27,848 nt of DNA. It comes from CAZRWH01 sp964603905 (GTDB lineage: Bacteria > Patescibacteriota > Gracilibacteria > UBA1369 > UBA12470). Each line of letters begins with the position of its first letter. Position 1 is the stretch's first letter. The stretch is taken from NCBI GenBank assembly GCA_964603905.1, contig CAZRWH010000016.1:1-27848 (forward strand). The letters run 5' to 3'. The notes below the pieces were generated by a model that saw nothing but the letters and a program-made list of their open reading frames with translations, was not told where the DNA came from and did not search any database. Position numbers and translations under genes: made by a program. Below are positions 13,826 through 22,436 of the stretch, in pieces.

Positions 13826-13846
13826 AAGTACTTAAAACCCCAGGGC

Positions 13847-13875
13847 TTGCATGTCTAGGTTTTTTGTGTTATAAT
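13847..13875 (+). promoter_or_regulatory. Promoter of the 96-residue hypothetical gene
   Basis: TTGCAT (13847-13852), 17 bp, perfect TATAAT (13870-13875). It lies 26 bases before the ATG at 13901. Overlapping it, AAAACC at about 13833 and GGTTTTTT at about 13859 could form a weak terminator for the preceding gene. Confidence 0.55.
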
Positions 13876-13900
13876 TTCATGATTCAACCTTTTAGAAATC

Positions 13901-14191
13901 ATGAAAAACGCACCAGAATCACATTCAGGACTTCATCACAATATCCTTTCTGGACTTGAAACTCTCGAGTTGGAACTGGAACATATGATGGCTTATGGAA
14001 CTGATCACTTGGATCATATCTTCCAAAGGCTCGTAAACTTGCGTGATTTGGCGTGGGACAATCAATTCGATATCGGTTTTGAAGAGGTTGTGGACACTTT
14101 TGAACGTGTTTTCGCGAAAGCTTACTATCTTGCTCCAGATTACGCGGAACATTATTCGTGGATTCCGAATCAAATGCGAGACGCTGCTTAG
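13901..14191 (+). CDS. Small hypothetical protein, 96 residues
   Basis: A soluble acidic protein rich in His and aromatic residues (GLHHNILSGLETLELELEHM, then AYYLAPDYAEHYSWIP). It looks helical, with no signal or membrane segment. It has its own good promoter. No family is recognised. It is followed by a TAG-rich intergenic run and then the sigma factor gene on the same strand. Confidence 0.7.
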   Translation: MKNAPESHSGLHHNILSGLETLELELEHMMAYGTDHLDHIFQRLVNLRDLAWDNQFDIGFEEVVDTFERVFAKAYYLAPDYAEHYSWIPNQMRDAA

Positions 14192-14318
14192 GTGGTTGTA
14201 GTAGTAGTGGTAGTTGTAGTGTTGGGCTTTTAGCAATAAATTAAAATGTAATAAAACAGAATAATTGTATTATAAGGTTGTAGGCCTTATGATTATTTTG
14301 TTTTTTTAAATTTCTTAC
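14192..14318 (+). repeat. Intergenic TAG-rich run and weak hairpin before the sigma gene
   Basis: Directly after the preceding stop is GGTTGTAGTAGTAGTGG and TAGTTGTAGTG, the same kind of run found after ctpA, before argS and after the last gene. A hairpin ATAAGG-TTGTAGG-CCTTAT (14272-14290) followed by a T-rich stretch could be a weak terminator. The sigma gene promoter should lie here, but no convincing -35/-10 pair is visible, which would fit use of its own sigma factor. Confidence 0.4.
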
Positions 14319-14870
14319 ATGACGGATAAACACCTTATCGAAGCTGCCAAGCAGGATAAGACCCGTTTCGTCGAGTTATATGACAAGTATTTCGATCAGA
14401 TTTACAAATATATGCTCACACGGGTCAGCGATGTGCAGCTTGCGGAGGACTTAACCTCCCAAACTTTTCTTAATGCGCTGGAAAATCTCGAGTCGTATGA
14501 AGACCGCGGACACCCGTTTTCTTCTTGGCTTTATCGCATTGCAATCAACGAGATGAATCAACACTTCCGAAAATCCAAGAAGAACCATGAAGTTGCAATC
14601 AAGAACTGGCATGAGACATCAGAGAGATTTGATTCTGCTGATACAGACCTCAAAGGGTCGGAAGACGAATTTGAACACCTAGAACAGTTAAAAGTTCTCA
14701 ACAACGCTATCCGAAAATTAAAACCGAAAGATCAAGACATCTTATCGCTCAAATATTTTGAAAATCTATCCTATCAAGAGATCGCAGATGTCCTCGGAAT
14801 AAGCGTTTCAAACGTTGGCGTCAAACTTAATCGCGCCACAAGTAGACTTTCCAAAGCTTGTAACTTTTAA
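14319..14870 (+). CDS. ECF-type RNA polymerase sigma factor
   Basis: A 183-residue sigma-70 family protein with only regions 2 and 4, as in extracytoplasmic-function sigma factors. Region 2 (about residues 15-87) has FVELYDKYFDQIYKYML, AEDLTSQTF and FSSWLYRIAINEMNQHFR. Region 4 (about 125-180) has LKPKDQDILSLKYFENLS and the helix-turn-helix YQEIADVLGISVSNVGVKLN. It directs polymerase to a small set of promoters, usually in response to an envelope signal passed by a membrane anti-sigma factor. The next gene starts 14 bp later and begins with a short cytoplasmic segment and a membrane helix, the position normally held by the anti-sigma gene. Confidence 0.95.
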   Translation: MTDKHLIEAAKQDKTRFVELYDKYFDQIYKYMLTRVSDVQLAEDLTSQTFLNALENLESYEDRGHPFSSWLYRIAINEMNQHFRKSKKNHEVAIKNWHETSERFDSADTDLKGSEDEFEHLEQLKVLNNAIRKLKPKDQDILSLKYFENLSYQEIADVLGISVSNVGVKLNRATSRLSKACNF

Positions 14871-14884
14871 CCTTTTAAATAAAT

Positions 14885-17800
14885 ATGAATAATTTAGAAA
14901 ATAATCTGGAAAACTTATCCAAAATGCTAAAAAAACGCAACAATCCGGATTTCAAAAATGACCTTCGCAATCAACTGCTGAAGAAGGCGAATGCTATGAA
15001 TGAGGCGGCAAGTCGCGAGTCGAAAGTCGCGAGTCGCGAGAAAAGGCAGTGGAGTTTCTCGATGCCGACTTTTGCTCGCAAAGCTTGGGCTCCTGCTGTG
15101 GCTGGTGTGTTGATTTTTGCACTATTCTTCTACGCTCTCACACCTGGTGGAGGAACTCTTCCATTGCAACTTGTTGACGTTGCTGCAGCAAAGGACTATT
15201 ACGTTCTTACCCCTGTTTCTGAAGACTCTTCTGGCGTTGATAGTGAGTCTGAATTTGTTCTAACGAGCAAAGGAGAAATCAATGCAGACGAAGTTGTTGA
15301 AGCTATTACAATTGAGCCTGCGGCTAGCTTTACAATTGATCAAGTTAGTTCGAATGAGGTAAAGATCGTGCCTCTTGAATCACTGGATCTTGGCGAGGTT
15401 TATTCGGTTTCACTCAATGCATCTGAACTGAAAGATGCTCCTTATCAAACCGAGTATTCTTGGGCTTATCAAATATCTGACGGGTTCCGTGTGGCTAGCA
15501 CGTTGCCTGCTGATCAATCAACTAATGTCCTTATTAATACAGGGGTTGAAGTTGTGTTTAACACTCGTGATGTTGAGGTTGCTGACTTTGAGAATTACTT
15601 CTCGATTGAGCCTTATGTTGATGGATTTTTTGATAAAAGCGAAAAGACTCTTGTTTTTGCACCTTACGAAGAACTTGATGAGATGTCACTTTATACAGTA
15701 ACTGTTTCTGCGGGGCTACCTCTTGATGACGGTGAAAAGACCCTTGAAAACGACTTTGTTTTCCAATTTGAAACAGGCACTACGTCAAGAAGCTCTGGAA
15801 CTCTGAGATCTAGAGAGGCAATTTATGACATAGAAGCTGGTGCACGTTCTTTTGTACCTGTTTATTACTATGGATGGGGAGATGAAGAGATGCAAACTGC
15901 TGATATTGAGATTTATAAATTTGCGAGTAGTGATGACTTCGCTGACGCTCTAATGATTCGTGATTCTATCGTTCCTGCCTGGTCAAGCTGGCAAGGCCGA
16001 AATTACTCTTCTGACGTCTCTGGACTAGAACTTGTTATGTCTGTTGAAGGTGCTGAGGTTGTTGACGATTATCAGCGTTATAATGATGCGATAGAAATTC
16101 CTGATACTTTGGATCGTGGTCATTACGTCATCAAATTCTCGAAGGACACAGCCTCTGGAGAAGCTTTCATCCAAGCTACAGATGTTTCGACTTATGTTTC
16201 GCTTGCCGAAAACAGCACTTTTGTTTGGTCTAACGACATCAAAACTGGCGAACCTATGAGCGGTTATAGCGTTTCTGATATCGACGATAATGACTCTGTT
16301 AAACTTGATTCTAACGGGGCTGGAGTTTTGGACACTTCCGATTCTCCAATTATCAAATTGGAAGGTGATGATTTTGATTATTATTACTATACTTCTCTAA
16401 ACGATTGGAACTATGACCTGTATCAAAACTGGTCATTCCTTGAGACTGAAAGGTGGACATATCACCCAGATGACACAATCTATTTCTGGGGTTATCTTGA
16501 AGGTCGTGATGAAAAGATAAATGGTGATGCAAAAGTTGTTATCACTAACTATTCTTGGGGCACTTATCAGGAGATTTTGGACCGAGGAGCTGTGTTCTAT
16601 GAACAGGATCTTTACCTTGTTGATGGAGACGTTTTCGACGGATCGATTGAAATCGAAAAGATGCCTCAAGGTTCTTATGGACTTCTAATTGTTCAAGATG
16701 ACAAAGTCCTGACTGTCGAAACTTTTTATGTCTACGATTTCGTAAAACCGGCATACAATGTTTCAACACAAGTTGATGAAGACAGACTGATGCCTGGAGA
16801 TACTGTAAACCTTGAAATCGATGCGAATTTCTTCGAGGGCACACCTGTTTCCAACCTTGAACTTAACGTAACTGCACCAACAAATTTCGGTGATGACGCA
16901 AAAGTTTATACCGATGGAAATGGAGAGGCGACTGCTACATTTACCGCATCTTCAGATCCATGCAAAAACGATTGGTGCAACCTTTTCCAATCTCAATATT
17001 TTGTTACAAGCCCGTCCAACTCTGAGGAAGCTGATATCAGCAATAGGGCTCGAGTAACCGTTGCAAATTCTGACGTTGGATCTCCTGATGTTGAATTCGA
17101 TGAAAACGGGTTCTCTCTCACGACTTACAACTTAGATATCGACAAAATTCGCGCACTTGAAACAGGTCTAAGCGAAACTTACGACGTTTATGGAGACGTT
17201 GCCCCAGGGACTCGAGTTGATGTTGAAATTGAGATGCAAAACATGACAAAAGAAGAGAAGGGAACCTATTACGACTACATAACCAAAACTGTAAAAACAA
17301 CATACAGCTACAATTTCGACGACGTTGTTATCTTCTCTGAAACTCTATATACGGATGAAAATGGGGAGCTAAATTACGACTTTGGATTAGATACAGAAAA
17401 AAGACACACACTTCGCCTAACGATTTACGGATCAAGCGAAGAGATGTCTTACAAAGACACTGACTACTACTCACCTGGTGCCGATTACTATATGTACAAC
17501 GCTGATTACGATTATCTTAATTTAACGGGTATTGATTATGACGGCTATGACGTTGGTGACGCAGTGGATTTGGAAATCGATTATATCTTCAACACGGAAG
17601 AAATTTCGGAAGAAGATCTGACATTCTTGTTCCTAGAGTCTCACCTTGGAATTAGCGACTATCATATCTCTGACACTCCTGAATATTCATTCAAATTCTC
17701 GGACGAAAAAATGCCGAATGTTTACTACAGCCCTGTGATGTTTGACGGGCAATACTATGCAGCCGGATCAACTCAATCTATAAATTACAAGGAAGAGTTG

Positions 17801-20272
17801 AGTGAAATTGACGTCACTGTCACATCCGACAAAGAAGAGTATGCACCAAGCGACGACATTACTATTTCGTTTGATGCTGGAGTTGAATCAGATGTAAATG
17901 TGTATCTTGTGGACGAGGCTTATTACGCACTTTATGCCGAAGTTATTACAAACCCTGTGAATGAGATTTATTCAGGTATTTCTTCAGGCATACACGATAC
18001 TTATATTTCTTTCCAAAGGCCGACTCAACAACCTGGAGGGAAAGGAGGATGTTTCATTGCAGGAACTAAGATTTGGATGGCTGATGGCACATTCAAAAAC
18101 ATTGAAGATATTGAACTTGGTGACGTTATTGCAACACGAGAAAGTGCATTTAACGGAATGATCGTTGATGGAGAAGTTGTTGATCTTCAAGAGCATTACG
18201 TTGGTGACTACATTCTTGTTAATGGCGACCTTGGAGTGACTGGAGAACATGTCCTTCTAGTCAATGGACAATGGAATGTTGCGTCTGAGATTGAACTTGG
18301 CGATTACCTTCTAAATTCTGACGGTGAGGACGTTCTTGTGACCAGCCTTGAATCTGTTAATGAGCCAGTTTGGGTTTATAACTTTGAGGTTGAGAAATAT
18401 CACACATACTTCGCAAACGGGATTTACGTTCACAACGACAAAGGTGGAACTATGCGTGATGACTTTGAGGACACAGCATATTTCGATGTCGTAAAAACTG
18501 ACTCAAGCGGTAAAGGTTCTGTGACTTTTGAACTGCCTGACAACATCACTTCTTGGAGAGTTGTTGTATCGGCCATTGGTCGCAACAGAACAGCGGGAAT
18601 GACAACTATGAATGTAGACGTTACCAAGCCTATATTTGTTGTCCCTGTGATCAATACTAGCTATCTAACGGGCGATGCCCCTATCATCCCTATCCGAGCT
18701 TACGGAGACTATCTTGAGGCTGGAGATGCGCTTGATATGGGTGTTTATGCAGACAGCTTTGATTATGACCAAGAAGCTTCTGGGGAAGCTTACGAGGTTA
18801 CGAAGTTTGACCTTGGTGCTCTTCCTGAAGGAGAACATCAAATTGTTAGCTGGGCTGAAATTGATAATGAAGGGGACGCTATTGGTATTACTACCGAGGT
18901 TGTTGATTCTTATCTAACTTCAAATAACTCGTGGGAAGATCTTGCTACAGAAGGTTTAAATGTAGAAGGTTCTTCTGAAAAACGAACTACCTTGTACTTC
19001 ATGAATGATGAAGTTGGATACATTTATCGACATCTGCTGGCTTATGCTAACAACAATCCTGACCGTGCCGATGAAGATGCAACAAAAGTTGCTGCAATCG
19101 AGGTTTTGAATGAGTACTTTGACCTTGATTACTCATCTCACGAATTTGATTACAAACTTTATCAAAATGACGACGGAGGAATCGGAGTGATCTCTTATGA
19201 CGATAGCCGAATCGATCTTACTGTCTTGCTTGCTGGCCTGGACGCATCTCTTTGGTCTCAGTCTGAGCTCAGCGATTACTTCCAAGATATTGTTGACGGT
19301 GAGGAGTACAGTTTAACAGAGACTGTCCAAGCGATTTACGGTTTGGCTTCTATTGGAGAGCCTGCTTTGAACGACCTTAATTATTTGATTCAAAACTATG
19401 GTTTCTCGACTGAAGACAAACTTTATGCTGCTCTTGCTTACCTTGAATACGGTGATAAATCGAGCGCAACAGAGCTTTATCTTGAGCTTTCAGAAAACTA
19501 CAAAGACATTCTAAAAGACGCATCTTGGGCGACAATGTTTGCCTCTATTGCAGCTCAAATAGGAAGCGAAGATCACCGAGATATTTGGGAAGATGCTATC
19601 GATATCGAAAGTGATGATCTAGTTGTCCTTGAGAGGATGCTTTATATCAAATCAGTAGTGGATCTTGGGGCAAACGCGGAAGTTAGCTTCAAAGTTAATG
19701 GAGACAAAGTCACTTTGAAAGGAACTGAGTATCACAAAATGAGCATCTTGCCGAGTGAGCTTGGCGACATCGAGTTCTCAGATGTTATGGGTGACGTTAA
19801 GGTAATTTCTTACTACAGCGATCCTCTTGATCTAGATGAACTTGATGCAAATTCACAAATTTCGATCTCGCGATCTTACTCTGTTGACGGAGTTGAGACA
19901 GACACTTTTGAAGAAGGGCAACTTGTAAAAGTTGAACTAACTATGAGCATCCCAACTTCTCTGAGCGGTTCGTACACCGTCACGGACTACTTGCCGAGCG
20001 GACTCAAACCGAGCACAAGCGTATCTTCTAGCACAGATAACATTGAAATGACCGAAGGATACAAACGTCCTTGGAGATCAACCGGTCAGCAAACTTCATT
20101 CTTCACATACAGAAGCAAATATGCAAATAGCACAACCACATCGTTCTACTACTATGCTCGCGTAATCAATGGTGGAACTTTCAAAGCTGAACCTGCTGTA
20201 CTGCAAAAAATCAAAGACCCTGAAGTCATCAATGTTTCTGATCCAGAAATTATTACGATAACAAGCCTGTAG
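14885..20272 (+). CDS. Membrane-anchored alpha-2-macroglobulin-like protein with a Hint (intein-like) domain
   Basis: 1795 residues. Residues 1-65 are cytoplasmic, charged and helical; 68-86 form one membrane helix; the rest is outside. Two Ig-like (Big_5) domains at about 110-300 are followed by macroglobulin domains (FVKPAYNVSTQV near 618, VYLVDEAYYALYAE near 1003). The bait-region loop (PTQQPGGKGG) is interrupted by a 129-residue Hint domain: C1056 in CFIAGTKIWMADGT, TGEH (T1119, H1122), and YFANGIYVHN ending at N1184. MRDDFEDTAYFDV (1190) and LPDNITSWRVVVSAIG then resume the A2M pattern. A thioester-type helical domain (about 1370-1580) keeps NDDGGIGV but lacks CxEQ. The C-terminus has VTDYLPSGLKPS and YYYARVINGGTFKAEP. 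Residue +1 after the Hint domain is Asp, so cleavage fits better than classic splicing. I count only three cysteines: C693, C698 and C1056. The neighbouring ECF sigma gene suggests signalling, but anti-sigma activity is inferred from position only. Confidence 0.92.
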   Translation: MNNLENNLENLSKMLKKRNNPDFKNDLRNQLLKKANAMNEAASRESKVASREKRQWSFSMPTFARKAWAPAVAGVLIFALFFYALTPGGGTLPLQLVDVAAAKDYYVLTPVSEDSSGVDSESEFVLTSKGEINADEVVEAITIEPAASFTIDQVSSNEVKIVPLESLDLGEVYSVSLNASELKDAPYQTEYSWAYQISDGFRVASTLPADQSTNVLINTGVEVVFNTRDVEVADFENYFSIEPYVDGFFDKSEKTLVFAPYEELDEMSLYTVTVSAGLPLDDGEKTLENDFVFQFETGTTSRSSGTLRSREAIYDIEAGARSFVPVYYYGWGDEEMQTADIEIYKFASSDDFADALMIRDSIVPAWSSWQGRNYSSDVSGLELVMSVEGAEVVDDYQRYNDAIEIPDTLDRGHYVIKFSKDTASGEAFIQATDVSTYVSLAENSTFVWSNDIKTGEPMSGYSVSDIDDNDSVKLDSNGAGVLDTSDSPIIKLEGDDFDYYYYTSLNDWNYDLYQNWSFLETERWTYHPDDTIYFWGYLEGRDEKINGDAKVVITNYSWGTYQEILDRGAVFYEQDLYLVDGDVFDGSIEIEKMPQGSYGLLIVQDDKVLTVETFYVYDFVKPAYNVSTQVDEDRLMPGDTVNLEIDANFFEGTPVSNLELNVTAPTNFGDDAKVYTDGNGEATATFTASSDPCKNDWCNLFQSQYFVTSPSNSEEADISNRARVTVANSDVGSPDVEFDENGFSLTTYNLDIDKIRALETGLSETYDVYGDVAPGTRVDVEIEMQNMTKEEKGTYYDYITKTVKTTYSYNFDDVVIFSETLYTDENGELNYDFGLDTEKRHTLRLTIYGSSEEMSYKDTDYYSPGADYYMYNADYDYLNLTGIDYDGYDVGDAVDLEIDYIFNTEEISEEDLTFLFLESHLGISDYHISDTPEYSFKFSDEKMPNVYYSPVMFDGQYYAAGSTQSINYKEELSEIDVTVTSDKEEYAPSDDITISFDAGVESDVNVYLVDEAYYALYAEVITNPVNEIYSGISSGIHDTYISFQRPTQQPGGKGGCFIAGTKIWMADGTFKNIEDIELGDVIATRESAFNGMIVDGEVVDLQEHYVGDYILVNGDLGVTGEHVLLVNGQWNVASEIELGDYLLNSDGEDVLVTSLESVNEPVWVYNFEVEKYHTYFANGIYVHNDKGGTMRDDFEDTAYFDVVKTDSSGKGSVTFELPDNITSWRVVVSAIGRNRTAGMTTMNVDVTKPIFVVPVINTSYLTGDAPIIPIRAYGDYLEAGDALDMGVYADSFDYDQEASGEAYEVTKFDLGALPEGEHQIVSWAEIDNEGDAIGITTEVVDSYLTSNNSWEDLATEGLNVEGSSEKRTTLYFMNDEVGYIYRHLLAYANNNPDRADEDATKVAAIEVLNEYFDLDYSSHEFDYKLYQNDDGGIGVISYDDSRIDLTVLLAGLDASLWSQSELSDYFQDIVDGEEYSLTETVQAIYGLASIGEPALNDLNYLIQNYGFSTEDKLYAALAYLEYGDKSSATELYLELSENYKDILKDASWATMFASIAAQIGSEDHRDIWEDAIDIESDDLVVLERMLYIKSVVDLGANAEVSFKVNGDKVTLKGTEYHKMSILPSELGDIEFSDVMGDVKVISYYSDPLDLDELDANSQISISRSYSVDGVETDTFEEGQLVKVELTMSIPTSLSGSYTVTDYLPSGLKPSTSVSSSTDNIEMTEGYKRPWRSTGQQTSFFTYRSKYANSTTTSFYYYARVINGGTFKAEPAVLQKIKDPEVINVSDPEIITITSL

Positions 20273-20495
20273 TTATCAGACCAATTAATTCAACCACGTT
20301 CGCATGAGTCCAGCCCTGGGCTTGTGCGGGTGTGGTTATTCCTCTTTCTAGCTCACCGGCCAAAACCCCCAATCGTGGGAGCTCAACTTCCAACATGTAC
20401 TGACGATTGTTCTGTATTGCTTCTGCATAAAAATGAGCAAACCAAATTTGAGCGTTGCTCATTCCTGCGCATTTATCTGGACCAAGTTTGTACAT
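20253..20495 (-). CDS. Small hypothetical protein downstream of argS
   Basis: 80 residues from the ATG at 20495 (MYKLGPDKCAGMSNAQ), with an internal ATG 33 bases later as an alternative. It is soluble, ending GWTHANVVELIGLITTGLLS, which resembles the end of the small protein at 7168. It follows argS on the same strand after 17 bp, so it is probably co-transcribed. Its 3' end overlaps the end of the macroglobulin gene by 20 bp in the convergent direction. No family is recognised. Confidence 0.6.
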   Translation of the reverse strand: MYKLGPDKCAGMSNAQIWFAHFYAEAIQNNRQYMLEVELPRLGVLAGELERGITTPAQAQGWTHANVVELIGLITTGLLS

Positions 20496-20512
20496 TTGTG
20501 AAGCCTGTTACT

Positions 20513-22189
20513 TTACATTCTCTCTAGAACCTCGATACCGAGTAATTCCAGACCAGTACTTATAACTTGTTTTACCGTCTTTAGCAAGTCAATTCTGGCT
20601 TCTACAAGCCCTTCTTCAGCATTCTTGACGCTGTTTTGACCGTACCATCGAGAGAACTCCGATGTAAGCTCTAGCAAATAGTGCGCTATGAAATGTGGAG
20701 ACAAATCTTCTGCCGCCCTAGCAACTGAGTAGTCGAACCCTATAATTTTGCGTGCCAGCTCCCAATCGGCATCATTAAATTTATCGAAATCTGCCTCTAC
20801 TGCACCTTCAACTTTTTCTAAAATTGATGCAATTCTTGCATAAGCGTATTGCAGATATGGACCGGCGTCCCCCTCAAACCTTATAGCTTTTTCCAGATCG
20901 AAAGCTATATCGTTCTTGGCATGAGCAAATAGCATTGTAAATTTGATTCCTCCAACAGCAACTTTCTCGATCACCTTTTCTTTTTCTTCTGCGCTTAAGT
21001 CGCTCTCTTTTAAGATTGCTTCAACATGTTTTCGAGCCTCATCTATCAAAAATTCTGCTGTCACAACATCTCCTGTTCTTGAGCTCATTTTACCTGTTGT
21101 CAGCTTCACCATCCCGTAAGAAAGATGTTTTTGCCTAGCTTCAATCCCTGGGAAAATTTGATCCATCGCCTTGAAAGTTACCTTCAAATAATCGTCCTGC
21201 TCGTTCGCGACAACGTGGATATTCATATCGAATGGAAAAGCTTCACTCTCCAGCTTGGCAAGCCCCATCTCCTTTGCTTCATAAGTAGGGTTGCCTTCTC
21301 CAGTTATGAACACACGATTGTGAAGACCGTGCTTTTCACCAGGGAAAATAACGGCACCGTCAGACTTCTCAAAAACCCCTTTCTCAAGATGCTCGAGCAC
21401 TAGTTCCCGACCAAGTTCATAGACCTGACTCTCGAAGAAAAGATGATCAAAATGAGACCCTAGTCTCTTGTAGATGTATTCGAAATATTCAAGACTCCAA
21501 TCACGAGTTTTTTCCCAAAGCGGCATCACTTCAGGGTCTTCTGCATATATTTTTTTATTGATTGCGTAAATCTCTTTTTTTGCATCTTCGTCTTCCTCAA
21601 ATGCAACTCCTCCTTTTGCATAAACTTTTCCTAAAAATTCTGCTTTTTCTTGTGGCGATGCCTCATCACTGACCGTCTCTTCTGTTTGGCCGTAACCCCA
21701 AAGACATTTTGCAACGTGAAGACCGACATCTCCTTGGTAATTTGCGCGGAATACTTCGGCTTTTTGCGATTCCAAAATCCTTACAACTGACTCACCAAGA
21801 GCGATGTTTCTTAGGTGTCCTATGTGAAACGCTTTGTGTGTGTTTGGATGAGCAAATTCGATCATTATTTTCTTGCCCTTCAGCGCCTCTCCTTCTCCAA
21901 AACTACTTCTGTTAATTGCCTCTTTTAGGGCTTTTTTGCTTAATCGAAAATTTATAAATCCTGGCCCCGCAATCTCTGGCGCGTCTATTAGTTCTGACTC
22001 CGGTAAATTGTCGATGATTTCTTGTGCTAGTTCGCGTGGATTTTTCCCTGCCTGTTTGGCAAGTTTGAGAGCGACCGATGTCGCAAAATCTCCGTGAGAT
22101 TTGTCTGATGGTTGCTCTAAAGCTATGTCTGTTGGCTCTAAACCAAGTTGTTTTACTGCGTCTAGGATTAGTTTTTCGAGTTGAAGCAT
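20513..22189 (-). CDS. argS: Arginyl-tRNA synthetase
   Basis: A 558-residue class Ia synthetase that charges tRNA-Arg. The N-terminal Add-1 domain carries SDKSHGDFATSVALKLAK and GPGFINFRL. The catalytic signature HIGH is at 122-125 (NTHKAFHIGHLRN), followed by ANYQGDVGLHVAK. The second signature is TTGKMSSRTGD near 365, a common ArgS variant of KMSKS. The C-terminal DALR anticodon-binding domain has YLQYAYARIASIL and ends in GLELLGIEVLERM, as is normal. The length fits. It is followed by one small gene on the same strand. The upstream region (22190-22436) contains repeats. Confidence 0.97.
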   Translation of the reverse strand: MLQLEKLILDAVKQLGLEPTDIALEQPSDKSHGDFATSVALKLAKQAGKNPRELAQEIIDNLPESELIDAPEIAGPGFINFRLSKKALKEAINRSSFGEGEALKGKKIMIEFAHPNTHKAFHIGHLRNIALGESVVRILESQKAEVFRANYQGDVGLHVAKCLWGYGQTEETVSDEASPQEKAEFLGKVYAKGGVAFEEDEDAKKEIYAINKKIYAEDPEVMPLWEKTRDWSLEYFEYIYKRLGSHFDHLFFESQVYELGRELVLEHLEKGVFEKSDGAVIFPGEKHGLHNRVFITGEGNPTYEAKEMGLAKLESEAFPFDMNIHVVANEQDDYLKVTFKAMDQIFPGIEARQKHLSYGMVKLTTGKMSSRTGDVVTAEFLIDEARKHVEAILKESDLSAEEKEKVIEKVAVGGIKFTMLFAHAKNDIAFDLEKAIRFEGDAGPYLQYAYARIASILEKVEGAVEADFDKFNDADWELARKIIGFDYSVARAAEDLSPHFIAHYLLELTSEFSRWYGQNSVKNAEEGLVEARIDLLKTVKQVISTGLELLGIEVLERM

Positions 22190-22360
22190 AGGTAGTTGTA
22201 GTGAGTAGTGGTAGTGGGGAAATTTTTTGTAGACTCTTGCACTAATATATACGTTTATTCGTCTGCAAAAAATTTATAGTTTACTTATTGTGTTTCGGCT
22301 AATGCCGAAACGTAATTTATATTTTGCGCTACGCGCGGGGCTTCCCTTCGGTCGCCCTGG
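22190..22360. repeat. TAG-rich run plus palindromic intergenic repeat, copy 2
   Basis: Next to the argS start is GGTAGTTGTAGTGAGTAGTG. After an AT-rich stretch comes the perfect hairpin TTTCGGC-TAAT-GCCGAAA (22293-22310), then ATTTATATTTTGCGCTACGC and a GC-rich tail. This repeats the order seen at 2587-2680, with compensatory changes in the hairpin (GTC/GAC there, GGC/GCC here). No gene is supported in 22190-22436. Confidence 0.55.
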
Positions 22361-22384
22361 TACTTTAACAGAAAGCTTTTATGA

Positions 22385-22413
22385 TTGGAATAGGGTGAAT
22401 CTTGTGATAACAT
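22385..22413 (+). promoter_or_regulatory. Promoter of the three-gene paralog cluster
   Basis: TTGGAA (22385-22390), 17 bp, TAACAT (22408-22413) preceded by TGA, giving an extended -10. It lies about 24 bases before the first ATG at 22437. The short spacing between the three genes suggests one transcript. Confidence 0.45.
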
Positions 22414-22436
22414 GCCTCTCCTTTGAATAAAAAACT

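Noticed and set aside
16433..17303. Several minus-strand frames opposite the macroglobulin gene
   Set aside because: Composition-driven shadows of a long acidic gene; none has a promoter or motif.
18050..18436. A standard splicing intein with a homing endonuclease
   Set aside because: The domain is only 129 residues, with no room for an endonuclease, and the residue after the terminal Asn is Asp rather than Cys, Ser or Thr.
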